Shown here: piece after piece, positions 18,845 through 27,212 of the stretch
Numbering within the stretch: position 1 is the stretch's first letter
Layout of the letters: each line of letters starts with the position of its first letter
Origin: Pseudomonas putida
Lineage (GTDB): Bacteria; Pseudomonadota; Gammaproteobacteria; Pseudomonadales; Pseudomonadaceae
NCBI RefSeq assembly: GCF_022627325.1
Contig: NZ_JAETZZ010000001.1
Location: 372,001 to 436,000, forward strand
DNA: 64,000 nucleotides
Direction: 5' to 3'
Program-made: the position numbers and the translations under genes
The notes under the pieces: generated by a model
Databases searched by the model: none
Told to the model about the DNA's origin: nothing
Seen by the model: the letters and a program-made list of their open reading frames with translations, nothing else

Positions 18845-19963
18845 CTACAGCCACACGTTCAGCAGGCGTGCGCCCTGGCTGGGAGGGCCTGTGAGCAATT
18901 CGCCACTTTGATGGGCGAAGCCTTGGCCGTCGCTGCCTTGGTCCCAGAACTGCCCACGCATGAATACACTTATGCTGCTGACCCCCTGGCCGGCAGCCTC
19001 GGTCAGGCGTTGCCAGGCGGTCTTCTCACTCACTTCACCGCGTTGCAGGGCAAGCTCGGCCGCCGCATCCTGGTGCCGGTTGCCGCGCCATGGCGCTTGC
19101 CAGCTGTCCTTGCCGCTCAGGAAAACCGGATTGGCGACCAGTTGTACCTGCTGGCTCTGCAGCTGCTGGTGGTTCTCCGGGTACCAACTGTCGCTGCCGA
19201 TCAGCACGCCCAGACGCCCGGCCGGGGTTTGCACGACTTGCAGTGGTTGTTTGCGGCCATCATGGATATACCGCCGTACCTGGCTGTCGGGGAATTGCTG
19301 GCGTTGCGGCTGGCCCAAGGGTGAACCGTCGCCGGCGAACACCAGGCTGCTGTTGAACAATGGGCCGCCGCCGGCATGCAGCACGCCTTGTTCCACATAG
19401 GGGTCAGGCAGCACGATCGAGCCGGCTACCAAGGTTACGCCGAACTCCTTGGCCAGGCTGCCGAACAGTTGCTGGTAGTCGCTGGCCATCTGCTGAGCCT
19501 TCATGCGCAAGTGCGCATCGGCCCGGCGGTCGTCGCCGCTGGCGCGCAATATCGCCAGCCCATAGCGCAGCGGGTTGCTCAGCTCCAGCCATTGCTCCGC
19601 TTCGCGGCTACGGGTGACCTGGTAGAGTTCGTTCTTTTCACCGCGAGCCCATAGCCAGGTACCGATGTGCTCTGGCAGTACCACCACCGTGCGCGGGCCG
19701 ATCAGGCCTTTGGCCCGGGCTTGTTGCAAGTAGGCCGACAGCTTGCGGTGCAGGCGTTGCAGGTTTTGATAGTCGCTTGGATAAAGCAGGGGCTCGACGC
19801 CCAGCAGGTTGCCCTGCTCGCCGGGCACGCCGTGGTCCAGCGCCAGTTCGATGCGCAGGTCGGAGAGGTAGTGGCCTTCCGGGCGCTGCTGGGTCCAGAA
19901 GCCATAGCCGCACAGGGCGGCGATCATCACCAGCGCCAAGGCGCTTGCCAATAGTTTTCGCAT
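18845..19963 (-). CDS. Membrane-anchored nitrilase-like protein, catalytic Cys missing
   Basis: A 372-residue carbon-nitrogen hydrolase-fold protein with an N-terminal signal anchor (MRKLLASALALVMIAALCGY). The ATG at 19963 has AAAGG 5 bases upstream and is preferred over one 20 codons earlier. The first triad glutamate is kept (VVVLPEHIG, Glu98), but the nucleophile elbow that should read I-C-x-D reads LGVLIGSDSWYPE, with glycine at the cysteine position, and the usual lysine region (GDGSPLGQPQRQQFP) has no lysine. I infer a non-hydrolytic periplasmic protein, perhaps ligand-binding. Upstream is the CLC gene (106 bases), downstream the AraC regulator (4 bases). Confidence 0.78.
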   Translation of the reverse strand: MRKLLASALALVMIAALCGYGFWTQQRPEGHYLSDLRIELALDHGVPGEQGNLLGVEPLLYPSDYQNLQRLHRKLSAYLQQARAKGLIGPRTVVVLPEHIGTWLWARGEKNELYQVTRSREAEQWLELSNPLRYGLAILRASGDDRRADAHLRMKAQQMASDYQQLFGSLAKEFGVTLVAGSIVLPDPYVEQGVLHAGGGPLFNSSLVFAGDGSPLGQPQRQQFPDSQVRRYIHDGRKQPLQVVQTPAGRLGVLIGSDSWYPENHQQLQSQQVQLVANPVFLSGKDSWQAPWRGNRHQDAAAELALQRGEVSEKTAWQRLTEAAGQGVSSISVFMRGQFWDQGSDGQGFAHQSGELLTGPPSQGARLLNVWL

Positions 19964-20069
19964 GCCTTTGATGTCGTTGATACTCGCAGTGACGCGGCGG
20001 TAAACCAAGAATTCGCTAAGCATTGTGTCACAGTCGCGGTCTTGAGCGTGCCTCGCGCAGCCGTCGATT

Positions 20070-21386
20070 TCAACTGGATTTGGCAGGTGCGACGTTGTCG
20101 ATGATCTGTTTTGCCAAGGCGTGGTAGAGGGAAACGGGCGAAATGCAACCAGAGATGCCGGCCGCCATCAATGTCACTGCCAGCATCGGGATGGCCAGGT
20201 CCGGGCTGTGGGTAAGCTCCAGAACGATCACCGATGCAGTCAACGGCGAACGCGTCACCCCAGCCAGGTAGGCGCCCATTCCCAGCAGTGCGCATGCCTG
20301 GGGATCGACATTGGGTATCACGCGCAACAGCGGCTCGAATGCCGCACCGATGCTCAGCGAAGGTGAGAACAGGCCCCCCGGTATGCCCGAGAGGTAAGAG
20401 ACGACATTGGCCAGAAACTTCCAGAGCAGGAAACTGGCGTCGGTGATCGGTCGGCCCTCCAGCAAGGCCCGGGTCTCTTCGTAGCCGGTGCCGAACACAT
20501 GGTTGCCGGACACCAGCCCCAGCACTGCCAGCACCAGCCCGCAGCTCGCCGCGAAGCGCACCGGATAGCGCCCGCGCAGTGCGCAGAGACGGCCAAGCAG
20601 GCCCTTGTCGGTAGGCAGCACCAGCCTGGCGTAGCAGCCACCCAGCACCCCACCCAGCAGCGCGCAGGCAGGCACCACACTCCAACCCCAGCCTACGGGC
20701 ATCCGCCCGCTTATTTCGCCAAAGTAGGCGTTGTGCCCCGTCAGCCCCAGCGTGACCACGCCGCCGATCAGCACCGCCGTCAGCACCAGACCGCTGAAGC
20801 GTTGTTCAAACGTGCGGCTCAGTTCTTCAATGGCAAAGACGACACCGGCCAGCGGGGTGTTGAACGCAGCGGCTATGCCGGCTGCGCCGCCTGCGAGGAT
20901 CAGGCCGGCAATGGTGCGGCGCCCGTGCAGGCCCAATCGCCGGCCGAAGGAATAGAGCACGGCAGCGCCGATGTGAACGGTCGGCCCCTCGCGCCCGACC
21001 GACCCCCCTACCAGCAGGGCGCCCAACGTCAGGCTCATGCGTGCGGCGGCAACGGGTATCGAAAGCAGTCGGGCCCGCAGGCGCCGGGATGGCATTTCCA
21101 AGGCGGCGATCACCTGAGGTATGCCACTCCCTTTGGCATTTTCGAACCAGCGCTGTGTCAAATAGGTCAGAAGGGCGAAGCCCAGGGGAGTGATGAGCAG
21201 GGGTGACCAGGGCAGCCATTCCAGCAGGCGCTTGAACGAAGCGAATGCGGCTTCGGCCAGCCAGGCGAATGCCAATGCGACAAGCCCCACCAGCAGGGCC
21301 CCGATCCAGAACGCCAGACGCTGACGCCATTCTCGCCAGCGTGCACGGGCGAGAGGGCGGGAAGGGAGGCTGGTACGGTCGGGCAT
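20070..21386 (-). CDS. CLC-family chloride channel/transporter
   Basis: A 438-residue polytopic protein with the anion selectivity motifs of the family: GSGIP (86-90), GREGP with the gating glutamate Glu133, and GIPGGLFSPSLSIGA. Glutamates in AIEELSR sit where exchangers place the internal proton glutamate, so an H+/Cl- antiporter is possible. No C-terminal CBS domains, as usual in bacteria. Heads a minus-strand group with the nitrilase-like and AraC genes and is divergent from betT. Confidence 0.93.
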   Translation of the reverse strand: MPDRTSLPSRPLARARWREWRQRLAFWIGALLVGLVALAFAWLAEAAFASFKRLLEWLPWSPLLITPLGFALLTYLTQRWFENAKGSGIPQVIAALEMPSRRLRARLLSIPVAAARMSLTLGALLVGGSVGREGPTVHIGAAVLYSFGRRLGLHGRRTIAGLILAGGAAGIAAAFNTPLAGVVFAIEELSRTFEQRFSGLVLTAVLIGGVVTLGLTGHNAYFGEISGRMPVGWGWSVVPACALLGGVLGGCYARLVLPTDKGLLGRLCALRGRYPVRFAASCGLVLAVLGLVSGNHVFGTGYEETRALLEGRPITDASFLLWKFLANVVSYLSGIPGGLFSPSLSIGAAFEPLLRVIPNVDPQACALLGMGAYLAGVTRSPLTASVIVLELTHSPDLAIPMLAVTLMAAGISGCISPVSLYHALAKQIIDNVAPAKSS

Positions 21387-21685
21387 CGTCTATGCAGTAT
21401 CGGCGAATAAAGCCACGAGTATGACGTGTATGAGCGGGGTGGCAAACCCGACAGAGGTGGTATTCAGGCAGGGCGGGCAGGCGCCTGGTTGTTTCGGCCA
21501 GTGCGGTCGCGCCAGGCTGGCTCGAAATGTGTATCGATTTGAGATTTTTATCCTCGGAGGTTACGGTTCATGGCTGTTCAAGCGCACAGGCTCGGCAAAC
21601 GAAGATCTTCCAGGCTGCTAATCTGGGCAGATATCGTGGTGCCGGGGCACCCTGTGCTCATCGCTTTACAAGGAGAACTGCCGTA
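21387..21685 (+). other. Divergent intergenic region clcA-like/betT
   Basis: 299 bases without a supported gene between the divergent CLC and betT starts. In-frame open codons extend upstream of betT to 21527 but have no signal of coding. The promoters for both genes must lie here; I see no -35/-10 pair I would defend. AAGGAG at 21669 is the betT ribosome-binding site. Confidence 0.6.
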
Positions 21686-23659
21686 ATGACAGCAGCCGAT
21701 AAACCCAGGAGCACACTCAACCCACCCGTTTTTTACACCAGCGCGATACTCATCTTTCTGCTGGTCTTGTACGCCACGGCTTTTCAGACGCACGCCCAGG
21801 CGCTGTTCGAACAGGTTCAGCAATGGATCATCACCAACGCCAGCTGGTTCTACATCCTCACCGTAGCGCTGGTGTTGATCAGCGTGGTGTTTCTGGCCGT
21901 GAGCCGCTACGGCGACATCAAGCTGGGGCCTGATCACAGCGAGCCTGATTACCGAAAGAGCAGTTGGTTCGCCATGCTGTTCTCGGCGGGCATGGGGATC
22001 GGCCTGATGTTCTTTGGCGTGGCCGAACCGGTCATGCATTTCACCACTCCGCCTGTGGGCGACCCTGGTACAGTGGCAGCGGCTCGCGAAGCCATGAAGA
22101 TCACCTTCTTCCATTGGGGCCTGCATGCCTGGGCGATCTATGCCATCGTCGCGCTCATCCTGGCCTACTTCAGCTTCCGCAATGGTTTGCCACTGACGTT
22201 GCGCTCTGCGCTCTATCCGCTGATCGGTGAACGGATTTACGGGCCTATCGGGCACGCCGTGGATATCTTCGCCATCCTCGGCACGGTGTTCGGTGTGGCG
22301 ACCTCGCTGGGTTATGGGGTATTGCAGATCAACAGCGGTTTCCACCATTTGTTCGGTCTGCCGGTAAACCCCACGGTTCAAGTCATTCTGATCGCTGCCA
22401 CCTGCGCGTTGGCGACACTGTCCGTGGCCAGCGGCCTGGACAAGGGTATCCGCATCCTCTCCGAGCTCAACCTGAGCCTGGCTGTCATCCTGATGCTGTT
22501 CGTGTTGTTGCTCGGGCCCACCGTGTTTCTGCTGCAGGCCTACGTGCAGAATACCGGTGCCTACCTTTCCGATATCGTCAACAAGACCTTCAACCTCTAC
22601 GCCTATGAACCCACTGATTGGATTGGCGGCTGGACTCTTTTGTACTGGGGCTGGTGGTTGTCCTGGTCGCCTTTCGTAGGCCTGTTCATCGCACGCATTT
22701 CCCGCGGGCGGACCATTCGTGAGTTCGTGTGCGGTGTGCTGTTCGTACCCGCAGGCTTCACCTTGCTCTGGATGACGGTGTTCGGGGACTCAGCGATACA
22801 CATGATCCTCAACGAAGGCGTCAGGGACCTGGCTGCGGTGGTCGATCAGGACAGTTCACTGGCCTTGTTCGCGTTTCTCGAGCACTTCCCGTTCTCCAGT
22901 GTCATCTCGCTGATAGCGGTGCTCATGGTGGTGGTGTTCTTCGTCACCTCGGCGGACTCCGGTGCGCTGGTGGTCGATATGCTCGCCTCGTCCGGGCAAG
23001 GCCATTCGCCCCTGTGGCAACGCATCTTCTGGTCGGTCAGCATTGGCGCTGTCGCCATTGCGCTGTTGCTGGCCAACGGTCTCAAGGCTTTGCAGACGGC
23101 GACCATCGCCAGTGCCTTGCCCTTCGCCGCCATTTTGCTGATCGCCATCTGGGGCCTGTTCAAGGCGTTGAGCCTCGATGCCACCCGCCGCGGGTTGCGC
23201 AATCAGGCCTTGCCCGGCCCACGGCATACGCGCGTTCCCCACGGGGGGTGGCAGCGGCGCTTGCGCAATATCGCCATGATGCCGCGGCGTGCCCATGTGA
23301 CCCGCTTCATCGCCGAAGTGGTGAAGCCTGCCTGTGAAGAAGTCGCCTCGGAATTGCGCAAGCAGGGCTATGACGTTGCGGTGAACGAGCGCGATGATGG
23401 GCGCGTGACGCTTGAGCTTTCCCATGCTGGAGAAGGGCGTTTCCTGTATGAGGTACGCCCGCGCGCATTCAACACTCCGAGTTTCGTCATGCAGGATACC
23501 GACGAGGGTTCCGATACCCGCAAGTACTTCCGTGCTGAAGTGCATCTGCGTGAAGGGGGCCAGGATTACGACATCATGGGATGGAGCCGGGACGATGTGA
23601 TCGGCGACATTCTCGATCAGTACGAGCGCCACTTGCACTACCTGCACGTCGTCAGCTGA
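21686..23659 (+). CDS. betT: BCCT-family choline/betaine transporter
   Basis: A 657-residue high-affinity choline importer of the BCCT family (sodium- or proton-driven). The ATG at 21686 follows AAGGAGAACTGCC. Twelve hydrophobic segments span ~15-510 with the signature GMGIGLMFFGVAEPVMHF and the tryptophan-rich WTLLYWGWWLSWSPFVGLF. A soluble C-terminal domain of ~140 residues (MMPRRAHVTRFIAEVVKPAC onward) is the osmosensing tail typical of BetT as opposed to shorter BCCT members. It stands alone, not next to bet genes. Confidence 0.92.
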   Translation: MTAADKPRSTLNPPVFYTSAILIFLLVLYATAFQTHAQALFEQVQQWIITNASWFYILTVALVLISVVFLAVSRYGDIKLGPDHSEPDYRKSSWFAMLFSAGMGIGLMFFGVAEPVMHFTTPPVGDPGTVAAAREAMKITFFHWGLHAWAIYAIVALILAYFSFRNGLPLTLRSALYPLIGERIYGPIGHAVDIFAILGTVFGVATSLGYGVLQINSGFHHLFGLPVNPTVQVILIAATCALATLSVASGLDKGIRILSELNLSLAVILMLFVLLLGPTVFLLQAYVQNTGAYLSDIVNKTFNLYAYEPTDWIGGWTLLYWGWWLSWSPFVGLFIARISRGRTIREFVCGVLFVPAGFTLLWMTVFGDSAIHMILNEGVRDLAAVVDQDSSLALFAFLEHFPFSSVISLIAVLMVVVFFVTSADSGALVVDMLASSGQGHSPLWQRIFWSVSIGAVAIALLLANGLKALQTATIASALPFAAILLIAIWGLFKALSLDATRRGLRNQALPGPRHTRVPHGGWQRRLRNIAMMPRRAHVTRFIAEVVKPACEEVASELRKQGYDVAVNERDDGRVTLELSHAGEGRFLYEVRPRAFNTPSFVMQDTDEGSDTRKYFRAEVHLREGGQDYDIMGWSRDDVIGDILDQYERHLHYLHVVS

Positions 23660-23668
23660 TCAGCCCTC

Positions 23669-23700
23669 GCACTGCCCTGTACGCGCGCTCAGGGCAGTGC
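23669..23700. terminator. Bidirectional terminator between betT and the DUF1850 gene
   Basis: Perfect 11-bp inverted repeat GCACTGCCCTG / CAGGGCAGTGC with a 10-base loop between convergent genes. It overlaps the last codons of the DUF1850 gene. Confidence 0.6.
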
Positions 23701-24105
23701 TTTGCGCCGATCCGCGGCTGCACCGCCTTCGCATGCCCAGAAATCCACGGCAGCAATGCTAGAGGTCGGCGGTCCCACCCAGTAGGAGAGGGGCTGGCAC
23801 CTGCCCTCGACGCACAATTGATAGTCGCCGGCCTCGGGCGTGCGCCCGGCATGCAGAGGTTGCAGCGGGGGCAGGTGGCGGTGGTAATGCCATGCCCCAT
23901 CACGCAGGCGAGCGTCGTCCGGGATCTCCATGCCGGCGCCGCTGCCTCGCACCCGGGCCTCCTGCAGCACCAGGCCTGCCGGTGTCACCTGATAATCTTC
24001 CTCCCAGCGGACCTTCTCCACACTGTGCTGCCAGGCCAGGGTAACCTCCTGCAACGGCAGACTTGCCCAGACCACACCGGCAAGCCCGATGCACAGGCTG
24101 GTCAT
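23689..24105 (-). CDS. DUF1850 protein, TAXI-TRAP accessory
   Basis: A 138-residue protein beginning MTSLCIGLAGVVWASLPLQE (a short hydrophobic N-terminus) followed by a beta-rich domain with FTLAW-type strand TLAWQHSVEKVRWEEDY and CVEGRCQPLSYWVG, as in DUF1850. Its ATG overlaps the stop of the TRAP permease gene (ATGA), indicating coupling; DUF1850 genes commonly accompany TAXI-type TRAP systems. The reading frame is open 60 codons further upstream, but that lies inside the permease gene. Role in transport not known. Confidence 0.75.
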   Translation of the reverse strand: MTSLCIGLAGVVWASLPLQEVTLAWQHSVEKVRWEEDYQVTPAGLVLQEARVRGSGAGMEIPDDARLRDGAWHYHRHLPPLQPLHAGRTPEAGDYQLCVEGRCQPLSYWVGPPTSSIAAVDFWACEGGAAADRRKALP

Positions 24106-26129
24106 GCAGGTTGCCCGGGCGCGGGCCGGCTGCGCCAGTAATGCCAGCCCATGACGGCAATGCCCAAGGCGAAGCCGACCTCGTCGCTGATGGGCAAGGC
24201 AAGAATCAGCGATACACCTGCCATGAACGCCAACAGCCGTTCCCACCATGGCATGGGCATGCGCCAGTGACCGGTGGACGCGCACCCCCAGAGAGCCACT
24301 GCAAACATGGCCTTGATCAGCATGTACAAGGTCGCGCCGACGCTGTCGCCCTGCATCATCAACGCCGGGTCATATACCGCCATGAACGGCACGACGAAAC
24401 CGGCCATTGCAATGCGTACCGCCCAGAAGCTGATCAATAGCCCTTTCTCTTTGGCAATGGGGGCGGCGGCAAAGCAGGCCAACGCTACCGGCGGCGTCAG
24501 GTCGGCAAGGATGCCGAAATAAAACACGAACATGTGGGAGACGATCAGCGGCACCCCGAGCTCCAGCAAGGCCGGCGCGGCGATGGAGCTGGTGATGATG
24601 TAATTGGGAATGGTCGGGATACCCATGCCCAGGACCAGGCAGGTCAACATGGTCAAAAGCAGCGACAGGAATAAGTTTTCCCGGCCCAGGTCGAGAATGT
24701 ACCCGGCGAATGTCGTCGCCAGGCCGGTTAACGAGATCACCCCGATGATTACCCCGACCAAGGCGCACGCGATACCTACCGGCACCGCATGGCGCGCACC
24801 TTCGACCAGGGCCATGACGCAGGCACGGAGGGTGGCACGTCCACCCTGTATGAACGCGCAGGCGATAGCGAGCGCGGCGATCACCAGCAGGATGACACCA
24901 ATGCCCATGCGGAAGAACCCTGAGCAGAGGATCCCCAGCGCCACCCAGAAGGCCGCCCGCAACCATGTCTTTTGCGCCCGCAGGATGATTGCCGAACCAA
25001 GGATGACGATGGCTGTCAGGGCCAGGCCGACCATACCCGAATACAGGGGTGTGCGGCCGGAGAACAGAAGGCCGACCAGTACCACCAGGGGGATCAGCAG
25101 GAACCAGCGTTGACGCACTGCATCCCAGGCACTCGGGCATTGCTCGCGGGGTAGACCATGCAGCTGGCTGCGCCGGGCTTCCAGGTGCACCATCCAGTAC
25201 ACCGAGCCGAAATACAGCAAGGCCGGAATGAGCGCGGCCTTCGCCACTTCGGCATAGGGGACGTTGATCGTTTCGGCCATGATGAACGCCACCGCGCCCA
25301 TGACCGGTGGCATCAGCTGGCTGCCCATGCTTGCGGTCGACTCAACGCCCCCGGCAAATGCCGGCTTGTAGCCGAAGCGCTTCATCAGCGGGATGGTGAA
25401 CTGCCCGGTAGTGACCACGTTTGCCACCCCTGAACCGGTGATGGTCCCCATCAGCGCCGAGGAGAATACCGAGACTTTTGCCGGCCCCCCGCTGCGATGG
25501 CCGAACAGGCCCATGGCAAAGTCAGTGAACAGCCGGATCATGCCGGCCTGTTCAAGGAACGCGCCGAACAGGATGAACAGGTAGATATAGGTCGCCGAGA
25601 CATAGGTGGGCGTGCCATACAGCCCCTCGGTGCCGAAGGCCAGTTGGTTGACGATCTGATCGAGGCCGTAGCCGCGATGGGCAAGGTCACCGGGCAGGTA
25701 CTGGCCGAGCAGCCCGTAGGCCAGAAAAAGAGCGCAAATGATGGGCAGGGCGATACCCATCACCCGGCGCGCTGCCTCGAAAACCAGGCCGATCAGCAGC
25801 AGGCCGAACACCAGGTCACTGGTGGTCAGTTCCCCGGAGCGTTGAATCAGCTCGCCTTCGAAATGCCACTGGTAGGCAGCAGTGGCCATGCCTGCCAGGC
25901 CCAGCAGCCAGCCAAGCGGTTGCCACGGCCTGCGATGACCTGCCCACGGGTAGCTCAGGTACACCACCAGCAGCAAGAACCCTACGTGTACTGCCCGCAG
26001 TACCTGACTGGAAACCAGCGGGAAGGCCGCCGTGGCGATCTGAAAGGTCGAAAATGCCAAGGCCACGGCAAAAAGCGTGGCAGGCCAACGGTCGGTACTG
26101 GCTTGCAGACCTTGCCCGGTATCACTCAT
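24102..26129 (-). CDS. TRAP transporter permease, fused DctQ-DctM type
   Basis: A 675-residue polytopic protein joining the small (four-helix) and large (twelve-helix) TRAP membrane subunits. The large half carries GSGVANVVTTGQFTIPLMKR, GGVESTASMGSQLMPPVMGA and GMGIPTIPNYIITSSIAAPA, typical of the 4TM/12TM fused family used with TAXI receptors. The start at 26129 has GGGAG ahead and is preferred over an upstream TTG. Stop overlaps the DUF1850 start; 30 bases separate it from the TAXI receptor gene. Confidence 0.93.
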   Translation of the reverse strand: MSDTGQGLQASTDRWPATLFAVALAFSTFQIATAAFPLVSSQVLRAVHVGFLLLVVYLSYPWAGHRRPWQPLGWLLGLAGMATAAYQWHFEGELIQRSGELTTSDLVFGLLLIGLVFEAARRVMGIALPIICALFLAYGLLGQYLPGDLAHRGYGLDQIVNQLAFGTEGLYGTPTYVSATYIYLFILFGAFLEQAGMIRLFTDFAMGLFGHRSGGPAKVSVFSSALMGTITGSGVANVVTTGQFTIPLMKRFGYKPAFAGGVESTASMGSQLMPPVMGAVAFIMAETINVPYAEVAKAALIPALLYFGSVYWMVHLEARRSQLHGLPREQCPSAWDAVRQRWFLLIPLVVLVGLLFSGRTPLYSGMVGLALTAIVILGSAIILRAQKTWLRAAFWVALGILCSGFFRMGIGVILLVIAALAIACAFIQGGRATLRACVMALVEGARHAVPVGIACALVGVIIGVISLTGLATTFAGYILDLGRENLFLSLLLTMLTCLVLGMGIPTIPNYIITSSIAAPALLELGVPLIVSHMFVFYFGILADLTPPVALACFAAAPIAKEKGLLISFWAVRIAMAGFVVPFMAVYDPALMMQGDSVGATLYMLIKAMFAVALWGCASTGHWRMPMPWWERLLAFMAGVSLILALPISDEVGFALGIAVMGWHYWRSRPAPGQPA

Positions 26130-26159
26130 GTGCCGCTCCCTCAGGGGTCGAGTCAATAG

Positions 26160-27110
26160 TCAGGGGAGCAGGTTTTTCTCCTTGAAATACCGTTCTGCGC
26201 CAGGGTGCAGGGGAATGGGCAGGTTCTTGGCCGCATTTTGCGGTTGGATATCGCTTGCTGCCGAATGGGCAGTGACCAGGCGCGGCAGGTTGTCGAAGAT
26301 CAGCCGGGTCATGTCATAGGCCAGGTCATCGCTGATATCGGCGCGTGTGACCAGGATATTGGTGATGGCTACGGTTGGCACTTCAGCGTCCTGGCCATCG
26401 TATGTCTTGGCGGGAATGCTCGCGGGTTGATAGGCACTGTTGCCGATTTTGCTCACGATGGCGGCGGGCACAGGTACGAACACTACCGGCAGGGTAGCGG
26501 CCAGGTCACGGATGGCCGCCTGGCCGAGCCCGGAAGATTGCAGCGTGGCGTCCAGCTGACGGTTCTTGATCAGCTCTACGGATTCGGCATACGGCAGGTA
26601 CTCGACCTTGCCCAGGTCTTGATAGCTGAGCCCCGCGGCCTTGAAGATGGCACGGGCGTTGAGCTCGGTGCCGGACTTCGGCGCACCGACCGAGATACGT
26701 TTGCCTTTGAGGTCTTCCAGCGAGGTGATGCCCGACTCCTTGCTGGCGACGATCTGGATGTAGTTAGGGTAGGTGCCGGCGATGGCGCGCAGTTTCTTCA
26801 GCGGTGCTTTGAAGCCGGCTTCGGCGTCCCCCTTCCAGGCATCGGCCACCGAATCTCCCAGCGCGAACGCCAGCTCGCCCCGGCCGGCTTGCAGCAGATT
26901 GAGGTTTTCCACCGAGGCCTTGGTGGCTTGCACTGAGGTCTTGCTGCCCTCGATGCCATGGCTGTAGATCTGGGATATCCCCACGCCGATGGGGTAGTAG
27001 ACGCCGCTGGTGCCGCCTGTGAGGATGTTGATGAAGGTTGGCGCGGCCTGGGCTGTTGCGCAAGCTGCCAGTAGGGTGCTGGCCAAGGCCAGGCGAAGGG
27101 CTCGGTTCAT
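26160..27110 (-). CDS. TAXI-family TRAP solute-binding receptor
   Basis: A 316-residue periplasmic receptor with signal peptide (MNRALRLALASTLLAACATA, cleavage near AQA-APT). It then has the TAXI hallmark FINILTGGTSGVYYPIGVGI and IYSHGIEGSKTSVQATKASVENL, and the later ISVGAPKSGTELNARAIFKAAG. It delivers solute to the fused permease encoded next. TAXI systems often take up dicarboxylates or glutamate; the ligand cannot be read from sequence. First gene of the receptor-permease-DUF1850 operon. Confidence 0.93.
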   Translation of the reverse strand: MNRALRLALASTLLAACATAQAAPTFINILTGGTSGVYYPIGVGISQIYSHGIEGSKTSVQATKASVENLNLLQAGRGELAFALGDSVADAWKGDAEAGFKAPLKKLRAIAGTYPNYIQIVASKESGITSLEDLKGKRISVGAPKSGTELNARAIFKAAGLSYQDLGKVEYLPYAESVELIKNRQLDATLQSSGLGQAAIRDLAATLPVVFVPVPAAIVSKIGNSAYQPASIPAKTYDGQDAEVPTVAITNILVTRADISDDLAYDMTRLIFDNLPRLVTAHSAASDIQPQNAAKNLPIPLHPGAERYFKEKNLLP

Positions 27111-27127
27111 GACATTCTCCGCTTATT

Positions 27128-27159
27128 GTTCTAGTTCCCTGCGTCAGTAAACCTAGAAC
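27128..27159. promoter_or_regulatory. Inverted repeat upstream of the TAXI receptor gene
   Basis: GTTCTAG (27128-27134) and CTAGAAC (27153-27159), perfect 7-base arms 18 bases apart, 18-49 bases before the receptor start. The spacing is too wide for a terminator hairpin and fits a dimeric regulator site. Confidence 0.35.
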
Positions 27160-27212
27160 GAATAAACGGATCCTGCCCGGATTTATTGGTGCCTCGATTG
27201 GCTGGCCTGCAA

